From: Roseovarius aestuariivivens
GTDB lineage: Bacteria; Pseudomonadota; Alphaproteobacteria; Rhodobacterales; Rhodobacteraceae
NCBI RefSeq assembly: GCF_004761875.1
Contig: NZ_SJEY01000001.1
Coordinates: forward strand, 620,001 to 684,000
Direction of reading: 5' to 3'
DNA: 64,000 bases
The translations under genes were made by a program, and so were the position numbers. Positions 52,075 through 60,841 of this stretch are shown here, one piece after another. The notes beneath the pieces are model-generated. The model saw only the letters and a program-made list of their open reading frames with translations, was not told the DNA's origin and made no database searches. Numbering within the stretch: position 1 is the stretch's first letter; each line of letters begins with the position of its first letter.

Positions 52075-53097
52075 TCATGTCTCCTCAAGCTCTCGCCCGG
52101 CCGTGGCGCCGCTGATCAGCTGGTAGGCGAGCAGGTTCCGGATATCGTGCGGGTCGCGCACCAGCGGGGTCAGCGCGGACCGCAGCCCCCGGCGATGCGC
52201 GGCGGCGCGGCGTTCGGCCTCTACCGCATCATTCAGCGAAACGAACCGGAACCGCAGCGCCGTGCCCGGCGTGGCCTGCACCACTTTCGGCAGGTCGCAA
52301 GGCAGCACCGAGGCGATCCGGGGGTAGCCGCCGGTCGTCTGGCACTCGCCCAGCAGCACGAAGGGCGCACCGTCGCCGGTGATCTGGATGTCCCCGGGCA
52401 CCACGACCTCGGACAGCACGCTGAGGCCTGCATCGCTGTGAAAGCCGTCGCCTTGGAAATCGAGCCGCACGCCCATGCGGCTGCCATGGGCGCCGCGGGT
52501 GAAGCCGGTCGTCTCGAACCGCTTGATCTGGTCGGCATCGAAGAAATCCGTCTGCAGGCTCGGCACGACGCGGACCGTGCCGCCCTCGAACCGGGGCTCG
52601 ACGGGCAGCAGCCGGTTCACCTCGGTCGGGGCGGTGTCCTCGCCGATTTCGAGCCGTGTGTCGGACCCCACCGCCGATCCCAGCCCGCTTGATACGTGCA
52701 CGCTGCGTGATCCCAACCGCTCGGGTCCGGCAAATCCGCCGCCCACGTGCAGGTATCCGTAGCTGCCCATCTCGGCCCCGCCGATGGTCAGCCGCGCCCC
52801 GGCGGGCAGGGCATGGCTTGCGTGCCAGGCGATCCGCGTCCCGTCGATGGCCGCCCGCATCTGGGCGCCGGTCAGGGCGATGCGCAAATCCGACGTCGCC
52901 TCGAACTCGCCGCCCGTGCCGGCCATTTCCAAAGCGGCCAAGCCGTTGTCCTGCCCCAGCAGGGCCGCGCCCTCGGCCAGCGCCAGCCGGTCGGCCGCGC
53001 CCCCCGGCGACAGGCCAAAGCCCATATAGCCCGGCCGCCCGCGGTCCTGCAGCGTCAGGCCGGGGCCCGCGCGGTGTACGATCAGCGCCCGGTTCAT
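52075..53097 (-). CDS. pxpC: 5-oxoprolinase subunit C (biotin-dependent carboxyltransferase family)
   Basis: 340 residues of the AHS2 family. Seen: VHRAGPGLTLQDRGRPGYMGFGLSPGGAADRLA at the N-terminus, LHVGGGFAGPERLGSRSVHV, PLVR and GDIQITGDGAPFVLLGECQTTGGYP. It forms the ATP-dependent kinase/hydrolase complex with PxpB. Start ATG 53097 overlaps the pxpB stop by four bases; a longer frame inside pxpB was rejected. Confidence 0.94.
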   Translation of the reverse strand: MNRALIVHRAGPGLTLQDRGRPGYMGFGLSPGGAADRLALAEGAALLGQDNGLAALEMAGTGGEFEATSDLRIALTGAQMRAAIDGTRIAWHASHALPAGARLTIGGAEMGSYGYLHVGGGFAGPERLGSRSVHVSSGLGSAVGSDTRLEIGEDTAPTEVNRLLPVEPRFEGGTVRVVPSLQTDFFDADQIKRFETTGFTRGAHGSRMGVRLDFQGDGFHSDAGLSVLSEVVVPGDIQITGDGAPFVLLGECQTTGGYPRIASVLPCDLPKVVQATPGTALRFRFVSLNDAVEAERRAAAHRRGLRSALTPLVRDPHDIRNLLAYQLISGATAGRELEET

Positions 53098-53858
53098 GTC
53101 AGATCCTTGGCGCGGGCACCGCCATCCGGATCGTCTTTCATCGCCTGCAAGCGCTCGGGCGAGACCGGCTCGAACCGCACGGCGTCGCCGGGGCGAAGGA
53201 CGAAGGGTGTTTCCGCATCGGGTCTGAACAGGCGAAACCCGGTCTGTCCGATATGCCGCCACCCGGTCGGGGTGGAGACCGAGAACAGCACGAGCTGCCG
53301 GATTGCCACGGCCAGCGCGCCCTCGGGTATGCGCTTGGTCAGGGCCTTCTGGCGGGGGATGTCCCAGTCCGGCCCAAGTTCGCCCAGGTAGGGCTGACCG
53401 GGCGCGAAGCCGATGGTCTGCACCCGCACCACTGTGTCCGAGATCGAGGCGATTGCCTCGTCCGGCGTCATACCCGCCGCCGCTGCCGCTTCGTCGAGCT
53501 GGGGTGCGAGGTCGGTGCCGAAGACCGTCGGAATGCGCCATTCGCGCCGCCCCTGCGGAAGGTCGGCGGCATACCAGTCACGGTCCTGCAAAAGCGTGTC
53601 GAGGTCGGCGCGCAGCCCGGCGTGATCGCGATGCACCGGATCGAACCGCACATAGGCCGAGATGAGCGATGTCGATGTCTCTTCCACCCCCTCCGGCGTG
53701 GCCCGGTCGAGTGCGGCGCGGAAGGCCAGTGCCGCGCGGTTGGCCGGCTCGCTCAGGCGGTCGCCGAAGCTGACCAGCATCCCGTCCACACCGACAGTGC
53801 GGATCTTCGGCCATTCCTTCGTGGCCGCCTGCGGGCTGGTAGTCCCTTCATCGCTCAT
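53094..53858 (-). CDS. pxpB: 5-oxoprolinase subunit B
   Basis: 254 residues of the AHS1/KipI family: VDGMLVSFGDRL near the N-terminus, IPTVFGTDLAPQLDEAAAAAGMTPDEAI, IGFAPGQPYLGEL, VSTPTGWRHIGQTGFRLF. It partners PxpC. There is one base between the dctM stop and this start codon, so transport and breakdown genes are one transcription unit. An N-terminal 25-residue polar lead is longer than usual. Confidence 0.94.
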   Translation of the reverse strand: MSDEGTTSPQAATKEWPKIRTVGVDGMLVSFGDRLSEPANRAALAFRAALDRATPEGVEETSTSLISAYVRFDPVHRDHAGLRADLDTLLQDRDWYAADLPQGRREWRIPTVFGTDLAPQLDEAAAAAGMTPDEAIASISDTVVRVQTIGFAPGQPYLGELGPDWDIPRQKALTKRIPEGALAVAIRQLVLFSVSTPTGWRHIGQTGFRLFRPDAETPFVLRPGDAVRFEPVSPERLQAMKDDPDGGARAKDLT

Positions 53859-53859
53859 C

Positions 53860-55155
53860 CTACATCTGCCCCGGCAGGAAGGTGACGATGGACGGGAAGA
53901 CCGAGATGATCACCAGCGCCGCCACCATCAGCAGGAAGAACGGCAAGGCCGCCTTGGCAACAAAAAGGATGTCGCGCCCGGTCAGCGATTGCAACACGAA
54001 GAGGTTGAACCCGACAGGTGGCGTGATCTGCGACATCTCGACCACGATCACCAGGAAGATGCCGAACCACATCGGGTCGATCCCGGCCTCCAGCACCATC
54101 GGCATGATGACCGACGCGGTCAGCACCACGACCGAGATGCCGTCGAGGAAACATCCCATGATGACGAAGAAGACGGTAAGCGCCGCCAAGAGCGTAAAGG
54201 TCGACAGCCCCAGCGATCCGATCCATTCCGCCAGGATGCGCGGGATTCCGGTGAAGCCCATGGCGACGGTCAGAAAGGATGCGCCGGCCAGGATGAAGGC
54301 GATCATGCAGGAGGTGACAGTTGCCCCCATCAGCCCGTCGACGAAGCTTTGTTTTGTCAGCGTCCCGGTGCTCCACGACAGGATCAGCGCCAGCACGACG
54401 CCCACCGCCGCCGCATCCGTGGGCGAGGCGAGCCCGGCATAGATCGAGCCGATGACGCCCAGGATCAGCAGCATCACCGGGATCAGCCGGCGCGACCGGC
54501 GCAGCCGTTCCGTGAAGCTTACCGCCAGCGACTCGTCGGGCAAACGCTTGCGGTTTAGCAGCGCCCACAGGATGACGTAGCCCAGGAACAGGCCAACCAA
54601 CAGGACGCCCGGCAAGACACCCGCCACGAAAAGCCGCGCAATGGATTGCTCGGTCGCGACGCCATAGACGATCAGGATGATCGATGGCGGGATCAGCAGC
54701 CCCAGCGTGGCGGAGCCGGCCAGCGTGCCGATCACCATTTTCTCTGGGTAGCCCCGTTGGGTCAGCTCGGGGATCGACAGCTTGCCGATGGTCGCGGCAG
54801 TGGCAGCGGAAGAGCCCGAGACCGCGGCGAAGATCCCACAGGCAAAGACGTTGACGTGCAAAAGCTGCCCCGGCAGCCGGTTCATCCACGGCGACAGCCC
54901 GGCGAACATGTCGTCCGACAGGCGCGAACGGAACAGGATCTCGCCCATCCAGATGAAAAGCGGCAGTGCGGCCAGCGCCCAGTTGTTGCCGTGGCCCCAA
55001 AGGGTGGTCGCCATGACCAGCCCCAGTGGCGCATCGCTGAAAAGCGCCATCGCCGCGATGCCGACGCCCAAGAGGGCGAAGGCCACCCACAGCCCCGCGC
55101 CCAGAAAGGCGAAGAGCAAGACAAGCAGGATGATCGAAAGAACCGTGACGGACAT
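53860..55155 (-). CDS. dctM: TRAP transporter large permease (DctM)
   Basis: 431 residues with about 12 hydrophobic helices; family blocks ALPLFIWMGEILFRSRLS, GIFAAVSGSSAATAATIG, GTLAGSATLGLLIPPSIILIVYG and VEMSQITPPVGFNLFVLQS. It forms the import channel with the DctQ gene nine bases upstream. In context with pxpBCA the substrate is probably 5-oxoproline or a relative (inference). Confidence 0.94.
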   Translation of the reverse strand: MSVTVLSIILLVLLFAFLGAGLWVAFALLGVGIAAMALFSDAPLGLVMATTLWGHGNNWALAALPLFIWMGEILFRSRLSDDMFAGLSPWMNRLPGQLLHVNVFACGIFAAVSGSSAATAATIGKLSIPELTQRGYPEKMVIGTLAGSATLGLLIPPSIILIVYGVATEQSIARLFVAGVLPGVLLVGLFLGYVILWALLNRKRLPDESLAVSFTERLRRSRRLIPVMLLILGVIGSIYAGLASPTDAAAVGVVLALILSWSTGTLTKQSFVDGLMGATVTSCMIAFILAGASFLTVAMGFTGIPRILAEWIGSLGLSTFTLLAALTVFFVIMGCFLDGISVVVLTASVIMPMVLEAGIDPMWFGIFLVIVVEMSQITPPVGFNLFVLQSLTGRDILFVAKAALPFFLLMVAALVIISVFPSIVTFLPGQM

Positions 55156-55164
55156 GGGCGCACC

Positions 55165-55713
55165 TTACTCTTTGAGGAGGTTTTCGCCCTTGCCGGTCCA
55201 GCTGGCAGAGCGTCCGCGCAGCAGCCCGACAAGTTCGTCGGCCAGCGCGATGGTAAGAATGATCAGACCAAGCGCCACCGGCACCTGCGGAATCCAGAGC
55301 GGCACCGACACCATGCCGGAACTCTTGTCGCCGAATTCGTGCGATTCCAGCACCAGCAGGATCATGTACCACGCCGCAAAGCCCGACATGCCCAGACCGA
55401 TCGCGGTCACGACAACCTCCACGGCGTGGCGCGTGCGCTCAGCCAGCGCCTGGGTCACCAGAGACACCCGAATGTGTCCCCCCTTGCGCAGCGTATAGGC
55501 CAGCGCCAGGAAACTCGCGGCGGCCAGGAAGAACCCGGTGAAATCGGCATAGGACGGGATCGTGACCCCAAGGCCTTTGCCCGTCAGTCCGATCGTGATC
55601 TTGTCGGCGAGGTTCAGTCCCACCTGCGCAAAGACCAGCGCGACGATGGCGAGGATGAAAAGTGCCGCCAGCCCGCCGGCCGCACGGTAAAGCGTATCGA
55701 GCATGCGCCGCAT
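55165..55713 (-). CDS. dctQ: TRAP transporter small permease (DctQ)
   Basis: 182 residues with four membrane helices (for example ALFILAIVALVFAQVGLNL and IPQVPVALGLIILTIALA) and the DctQ block GFFLAAASFLALAYTLRKGGHIRV. The start is ATG 55713 with GGGAG upstream; the longer frame from 55848 runs in from the binding-protein gene. A hairpin stands between this gene and the binding-protein gene. Confidence 0.92.
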   Translation of the reverse strand: MRRMLDTLYRAAGGLAALFILAIVALVFAQVGLNLADKITIGLTGKGLGVTIPSYADFTGFFLAAASFLALAYTLRKGGHIRVSLVTQALAERTRHAVEVVVTAIGLGMSGFAAWYMILLVLESHEFGDKSSGMVSVPLWIPQVPVALGLIILTIALADELVGLLRGRSASWTGKGENLLKE

Positions 55714-55745
55714 GGGTGAAATCTCCCTGTTGGTGGGGTAAAGAA

Positions 55746-55774
55746 CCCGGGCGCGTCTTGGCGCGCGCCTCGGG
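55746..55774 (-). other. Intra-operon hairpin after the DctP gene
   Basis: CCCGGGCGCG pairs with CGCGCGCCTCGGG (two bulged or mismatched bases) 17 bases after the binding-protein stop; no T-run. It is the third case in this window of a hairpin directly after a TRAP binding-protein gene. Confidence 0.5.
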
Positions 55775-55790
55775 CTTCGGTCGCGGTGTC

Positions 55791-56762
55791 TCAGCCTTCG
55801 TAGGCGTCCAGAAGCTGTTGTCCGGTCTCTCCGGCGTTTTCCTTCCACGTGTCGAGCATCTGCGCGCCGATGTCCCGCAGACCTTGGGTCAGTTCCTCGG
55901 ACGGCTCGGCCACGGTGATACCGTTTTCCTTCAGGACCTTGGTCATCTCGGCGGCTTCCGACTTGCTCATTTCCCAGCCCCGTGTTTCGGCGGCTTTGGC
56001 GGCTTCGAGGACGGCGTTCTGCGTGTCTTCGTCCAAGCGGCGAAAGGCCCGCTTGTTAACTACGACGATGTTCTTCGGAATCCACGCCTGAATGTCGGTG
56101 TAATGCGACAGGAAATCCCACGCCTTGGAGTTCACGCCAGTCGAGGGCGAGGTGATCATCGCCTCGACGCGCCCGGTGCTGAATGCCTGCGGAATGTCGG
56201 GCACTTCCACCTGCGTCGGTGCGGCGCCTGCAAGACTCGCGAACTGCTCCAGCGTGGCATTGTAGGTGCGGAACTTGAGACCCGCCAGATCATCGACGGA
56301 CGTGATTTCCTTGGTTGTGTAAAGCCCCTGCGGCGGCCACGGCACGGCATAAAGCGGCATCAGACCCTGTTCGTCCAGAAGCGCGGTGATCACATCCTCC
56401 TGTGCGGCCCAGAGCGCTTGGGCCTCGTCGTAGCTGGTGGCGAGGAAAGGGAGGGAATCCGCCCCGAATACCGGATCTTCATTCGCAAGCAAAGACAGGA
56501 AGAACTCACCGATTGGCACCTGCCCGCCGCGTACAGCCCGGCTGATCTCGGGGTGCTTGAAGAGCGATCCTGCGGAATGGATCTTGATCGCCAGATTGCC
56601 GCCGGTCGCCTCTTCAACGTCCTTGGCGAATTCCGCGATATTGACCGTGTGGAACGTGGCATCCGGGTAGGGCGTGGGCATGTCCCACGTTTCTGCCTTG
56701 GCCGGAAGGGCCAGTGCCGCAAATGCGATCGCCGCACCACCCAATGTTTGCATCATAGTCAT
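55791..56762 (-). CDS. dctP: TRAP transporter solute-binding protein (DctP family)
   Basis: 323 residues with a signal peptide (cleavage after ALPAKAE, residue 24). DctP-type motifs: HTVNIAEFAKDVEEATGGNLAIKIHSAGSLFKHPEISRAVRGGQV, LPFLATSYDEAQAL, LKFRTYNATLEQFASLAGAAPTQVEVPDIPQAF and the salt-bridge Arg in FRTY. Several start codons are close together; ATG 56762 is preferred because GGGAG stands seven bases upstream. The ligand is inferred to be 5-oxoproline or an N-substituted amino acid from the pxp neighbours. Confidence 0.92.
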   Translation of the reverse strand: MTMMQTLGGAAIAFAALALPAKAETWDMPTPYPDATFHTVNIAEFAKDVEEATGGNLAIKIHSAGSLFKHPEISRAVRGGQVPIGEFFLSLLANEDPVFGADSLPFLATSYDEAQALWAAQEDVITALLDEQGLMPLYAVPWPPQGLYTTKEITSVDDLAGLKFRTYNATLEQFASLAGAAPTQVEVPDIPQAFSTGRVEAMITSPSTGVNSKAWDFLSHYTDIQAWIPKNIVVVNKRAFRRLDEDTQNAVLEAAKAAETRGWEMSKSEAAEMTKVLKENGITVAEPSEELTQGLRDIGAQMLDTWKENAGETGQQLLDAYEG

Positions 56763-56794
56763 CACATTTCTCCCTGCGAGTTATAAAACTACGG

Positions 56795-56824
56795 ATTATT
56801 TGCAATACGTTTGCAATTCGTCAA
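56795..56824 (-). promoter_or_regulatory. Promoter of the dctP-pxp operon with a direct-repeat operator
   Basis: On the minus strand TTGACG (56824-56819), an 18-base spacer and AATAAT (56800-56795). TTTGCAAT occurs twice exactly 11 bases apart (56799-56806 and 56810-56817), one helical turn, inside this promoter. The divergent winged-helix protein is the likely ligand. Confidence 0.55.
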
Positions 56825-56984
56825 CGTTTTGTCAAGTTTGCTATGTAGTGAACATCTCGTTCGCGCGGTTCTTGCTTCAGAAGACCGGCCGTCTGGCCTC
56901 AAACTCGGGGAATTGTGCGATGGCTTAGGATATGAAAAAGTCAATGAAATCCCAGCGTTTCGCTAACAATAAATAGGCAGCATC

Positions 56985-57506
56985 ATGGAAAAAACCCAAC
57001 CGGAAAACCGCCGCATCGTGTCGTCGCGCCATCTTGCCGAAGGCGAGGGCTGGGAGTTGTCGGAATTCGAATTCGGCCTGATCATCGCGTACAACGCGTT
57101 TTCCCGCTGGATGACGCGCTGCATGGCCGCGGCCGGGCAGGGCGAGCTTAACCCGCTCGATATCCTGATTCTGCACAACACCAATCACCGCAACCGCGAC
57201 AAGCGCCTGTCGGACATCTGTTTTCTGCTCAATATCGAGGACACGCACACCGTCAATTACGCGCTGCGCAAGTTGTCCAAGGCCGGTCTCATCGTCTCTG
57301 AAAAGCGCGGAAAGGAAGTTTTCTACCGCACCTCCGACGACGGCAGCGCGCTCTGCGAATCGTACCGCGACGTGCGAAGGCAATGTCTCTTGGATGCGTC
57401 CGGCGGCACCGGTCTCGCGGGCGAGGAACTGCGTGATATCGCCCGCATCTTACGGGGATTGTCCGGCCAATACGATCAGGCCAGCCGCGCGGCGGCATCC
57501 CTCTGA
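56985..57506 (+). CDS. Winged-helix (MarR-like) transcriptional regulator
   Basis: 173 residues. The middle is a winged helix-turn-helix: LNPLDILILHNTNHRNRDKRLSDICFLLNIEDTHTVNYALRKLSKAGLIVSEKRGKEVFYRTSDDG. The helices at both ends are typical dimerisation parts of MarR-type proteins. It is divergent from the DctPQM-PxpBCA operon, whose promoter holds direct repeats, and so is the probable regulator (inference). A cysteine-poor sensor half gives no clue to the ligand. Confidence 0.85.
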   Translation: MEKTQPENRRIVSSRHLAEGEGWELSEFEFGLIIAYNAFSRWMTRCMAAAGQGELNPLDILILHNTNHRNRDKRLSDICFLLNIEDTHTVNYALRKLSKAGLIVSEKRGKEVFYRTSDDGSALCESYRDVRRQCLLDASGGTGLAGEELRDIARILRGLSGQYDQASRAAASL

Positions 57507-58195
57507 GAAGGCAAGGCGGTTTCCCGATTGGTCTGATTGCGACGAGGACGGGAGAGCAACCACAACAGGATCGAGCGGCTACGTATCTTCGCATTCGGCA
57601 CAAGTCAGACCTTCATGTTCAGCGCTGCTAATGGCCGAATAGAGCCCAAAGTGGAATTGCTCGGCTGCTATTGCTCGCAGATGCAGCAATTACATCGACC
57701 GGTGAGGTTAGCCATGATGCAGCAAGAATAGCTGACATTCATTCGAAATGCAGTGAGCTTTCCGGTATCGATGTCCGAGCTTCGGACGAAGCAGGCCTTT
57801 GCCTTTGAGACGCCAACTGGTGCTTCCGGCGCTTGGCGCCAGCACCGGGTTCGAATCTCCGGATCCGTGAAGGCTGGTCCTCTCCATGATGAAGTTCCCT
57901 CGGGAAGACACTGTTATGGCCTATTTTGACCGGGGCTATGACCCAAGCGCGAATGTGCTTTGCAGGTTATGTCAAAAATGGTCCTGTCCGACCGCCTGCG
58001 CAATGCAGTTGCTGGCTTTTTGAAAGTCGACCCCGCTTAGGTGAGGTCTGCAGAAAAGCTACCATTGTCCGACATTGCCAAATCTTTGGACGAATATGGA
58101 CACGTTTTGATCACAATAGCGCTTCAACCTTAGAGTGTTCGTGCGAGTGTTTTGAGTTTCTTTGAAGTTTTCCAGAAACTTTGGGCAGAGTTGAC
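57507..58195. other. 689-base gene-poor region left of the kinase cluster
   Basis: No credible gene. The composition is more AT-rich than in the surrounding operons. It holds two hairpins and a T-loop-like sequence (next entry). A 79-codon plus-strand frame at 57926 has no ribosome site and no recognisable domain. It may mark a boundary of acquired DNA. Confidence 0.5.
57773..57865. other. Structured, tRNA-remnant-like sequence
   Basis: GTCCGA/TCGGAC forms a 6-bp stem at 57773-57787. At 57819-57846 a second hairpin has stem GGTGCT/AGCACC, a 3-base bulge and an inner stem GGCGC/GCGCC. Directly after it, GGGTTCGAATCTCC resembles the T-loop of a tRNA. No matching acceptor stem or anticodon arm was found, so this is not called a tRNA. 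Confidence 0.35.
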
Positions 58196-59557
58196 GTGAA
58201 AAACACCGCGACCAATCTGAGTGACTGCGACTTCGACTGGCTTTCGCCGGGCCACACATTGCTCTACGGGCAATACAAGATCGAACAACACTTGATCGGG
58301 GGTGGGTTCGGCATGACTTATCTCGCTCGCGACAGCCTTGATCGGATCGTCGTCATCAAGGAATGCTTTCCCAGCACGATCTGTCGCCGAGTGAACGGCG
58401 AAGTAAGACCACATAAAATCGAGCATCAGGAACCGTTCCAGAAAGTGATCCTCAGTTTCCTGCGCGAAGCCTTGCGCATGGCCAAGTTCGACCACCCGAA
58501 CATCGTAAAGGTCCATCAGGTTTTCCAAGAAAACAATACTGCGTATATCGCAATGGATTTCGTGGATGGTATGGACCTGCTCACAATGCTGGAGGTCGAT
58601 CCCGGTCGTATCACCGACGCGATGATTGAAACTCTTCTTCGCGATACGTTGAGTGCACTGGACTATGTACATGGGATGGGAATGCTCCACCGCGACATTT
58701 CCCCCGACAATCTTCTGACTGATGCAAACGATAAGCTGACCATCATAGATTTCGGTGCCGCCCGGGAGGAAATCAAACCTCAAACACGCGCGCACTCATA
58801 TGTCATGGCGGTAAAGGACGGATACTCGCCGCATGAATTCTACTACACTGACGGCGAGCAGAAACCTTCGAGCGATATCTATTCGGTCGGGGCGACTTTT
58901 TACCACCTGATCACGGGCAGCCCGCCCCCCGATTGTCAAAAGCGTGTTGCCGCTTTGACGTCGGATATGCCGGATCCTTACAAGCCGCTTGTGGATGGGA
59001 ACTGGGCCTTTGACGCCGCGTTTCTAAGTGCCATCGACAAAGCGCTTTTTGTTCCCCAAAAGGACCGCTTCGAGAGTGCGCAGGCTTGGCTCGACCACCT
59101 GGACAACGCGCAGCCAAACTCCAGTACTGTTGCGGACGATGCCTCTTCCGAAATGGCTGAGTCAGCTTTCGATACGCCTGCGCACCCCATCGCAGTGACC
59201 TCTTCGCCGCCCCAGAAAGACACCGAAGTGGAGGTAGAGCTCGCTTTGGATATTTCGTCTCTCGTGCAAGACACCAACACAAAACTCAAAGCGCCCCAGC
59301 CTAAGGAACAGATCAATTCTGTCCCGGAGGTGAATGAAAAGCCTGCTCCACTTGTAGATATCTTCGGTCAGCCGATCGAAGACCTAGAAAAATGGCTGAA
59401 AGAGCAAGACGAAAAGCCATGGCGCAAACGCGCCCTCGCCGCATCGGACTCCGTCACCCAGGAACAGCCAGAGCATGCATATGCAGAAGCCTCTGAACCC
59501 AGGCTTTTGCGCTTGTTTCGGAAGCTTTCGAGAATGCGGCACGGCGCCACCACATAG
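58196..59557 (+). CDS. Serine/threonine protein kinase
   Basis: About 453 residues. A Hanks-type kinase domain covers roughly the first 290: nucleotide loop LIGGGFGMTYLARD, VVIKE (Lys), REALRMAKFDHPNIVKV, catalytic HRDISPDNLL and DFGAARE, then DGYSPHEFYYTDG in the substrate region. The C-terminal 160 residues are low-complexity, Pro/Ser/Glu-rich with no membrane helix, so the kinase is soluble. The start is uncertain: GTG 58196 is preferred to TTG 58181, but neither has a strong ribosome site. It is the first gene of a set with an FHA protein and a PP2C phosphatase. Confidence 0.9.
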   Translation: MKNTATNLSDCDFDWLSPGHTLLYGQYKIEQHLIGGGFGMTYLARDSLDRIVVIKECFPSTICRRVNGEVRPHKIEHQEPFQKVILSFLREALRMAKFDHPNIVKVHQVFQENNTAYIAMDFVDGMDLLTMLEVDPGRITDAMIETLLRDTLSALDYVHGMGMLHRDISPDNLLTDANDKLTIIDFGAAREEIKPQTRAHSYVMAVKDGYSPHEFYYTDGEQKPSSDIYSVGATFYHLITGSPPPDCQKRVAALTSDMPDPYKPLVDGNWAFDAAFLSAIDKALFVPQKDRFESAQAWLDHLDNAQPNSSTVADDASSEMAESAFDTPAHPIAVTSSPPQKDTEVEVELALDISSLVQDTNTKLKAPQPKEQINSVPEVNEKPAPLVDIFGQPIEDLEKWLKEQDEKPWRKRALAASDSVTQEQPEHAYAEASEPRLLRLFRKLSRMRHGATT

Positions 59558-59581
59558 GCAAATGGACCGAAAGGAAGCAGT

Positions 59582-60841
59582 ATGAAATTCATTCGAGATA
59601 TCATCAGCGAAAAGCGCTGGATGGATCCGCACCTTAATGAGAAGTCCTTGGTCCCTGTCCCGGAGAACGAACCTGCACTGTCTGCGAGTTCGTATGGCAA
59701 CTCCATCGCGGAACTCGAGACCGGCATGGTTGAAGCTAGTGAAAATCAATCCGATACAAAGGCGCACGAGCCGCTTAACGAGGATCATGACGGTAGCGCC
59801 AGAGGCATGGGTGTAAGCGACGAATTCGCAAACTTCTTTGACGAAAGCGAAGAGCCGGATGATTTCGAGGATTTTTTTGAGGACGCCGAGCCGGAAGTAA
59901 AAGCATGGCACGCGCCGGTCAGTTCCGATTCCGAGCATACGGAGGCGACCGAGGCCGAAAAGTCCGATGAAGCTGCCCCGGAAGCGGACCAAGAGGCCCT
60001 CTTGCCAAACCGCAAGGATCAGGCCCAGCGCGACTTCGACGGGAAAGACTACTCTCTGTTCGAGGTATTTCGGGAAGAGGGCATAACCGACGAACAAGTT
60101 GGGTCAGAAGCGGAAAGCCCGGACCAATCAGCATCCCTGACGACTCTCGATCATCTCCAGAAAGAGCAGGCCCCAGAAGATGATACCGCCACTGTAGCAC
60201 CGCCACCGCCGGAGAGTTCCGCTTGGCCGCCGCAATCCACGCAACTGAACGCAGAATCTTCAGAGGCACAATCAGCGGCTCAATCTGCGTCAGCGCCAAC
60301 CGGGAACATGCCGGAGCGCGTCGAGGTCCCGCAGCCTGCCGTTGGCCGCGGCGCGAGCCGACACGGACGTGTCAAGACCAGATTGTTGGGCTTCAACACA
60401 GCGATGGAAACCGACACTGACCCGATGGCGGAGAACGGACAGGCCAGTGCAGCGCCCTACACTTCGTTCCCGGTCGGGTGGCTTATTGTCGTCGAGGGCG
60501 CAGGCCGAGGTTCTGCTTTCACGCTTTTCCAAGGTGTCAGCACCATCGGACGCGGTGAAGGCCAGACGGTGCGCCTCGATTTCGGGGACAACAGCATCTC
60601 GCGAGAGAACCATGCTTCAATCGCCTATGACGCCAAGCGACAAGAGTTCTACATCGGCCACGGCGGCAAGGCAAACATCGTGCGCCGAAACGACCGGCCC
60701 GTGCTGAGCACGGAGGAGCTGGCGGCAGGTGATCTCATAACCATCGGGGAAACGACTCTGCATTTTGTCCCCTTTTGCTCCCCGGACTTTTCTTGGGAAC
60801 AGAACAACGAAGCGGTGCAAGCCCATGCACAGCAGGGCTAA
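59582..60841 (+). CDS. FHA-domain protein with long acidic linker
   Basis: 419 residues. Residues 1-295 are disordered-looking and rich in Glu, Asp, Ser and Pro, apart from a basic patch at 258-270 with RVKTRLLG; T266 in that patch could be a kinase target (inference). Residues 300-397 form an FHA domain: STIGRGEGQTVRLDFGDNSISRENHASI with the phospho-Thr-binding GR (323-324), S and H, then TIGETTLHFVPF. FHA domains bind phosphothreonine, so the protein probably reads the kinase product. It overlaps the phosphatase gene by 17 bases. Confidence 0.88.
   Translation: MKFIRDIISEKRWMDPHLNEKSLVPVPENEPALSASSYGNSIAELETGMVEASENQSDTKAHEPLNEDHDGSARGMGVSDEFANFFDESEEPDDFEDFFEDAEPEVKAWHAPVSSDSEHTEATEAEKSDEAAPEADQEALLPNRKDQAQRDFDGKDYSLFEVFREEGITDEQVGSEAESPDQSASLTTLDHLQKEQAPEDDTATVAPPPPESSAWPPQSTQLNAESSEAQSAAQSASAPTGNMPERVEVPQPAVGRGASRHGRVKTRLLGFNTAMETDTDPMAENGQASAAPYTSFPVGWLIVVEGAGRGSAFTLFQGVSTIGRGEGQTVRLDFGDNSISRENHASIAYDAKRQEFYIGHGGKANIVRRNDRPVLSTEELAAGDLITIGETTLHFVPFCSPDFSWEQNNEAVQAHAQQG

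Noticed and set aside
57841..57870. tRNA gene suggested by a GGTTCGAAT T-loop
   Set aside because: The T-stem has a mismatch and no matching acceptor stem, D-arm or anticodon arm was found upstream.
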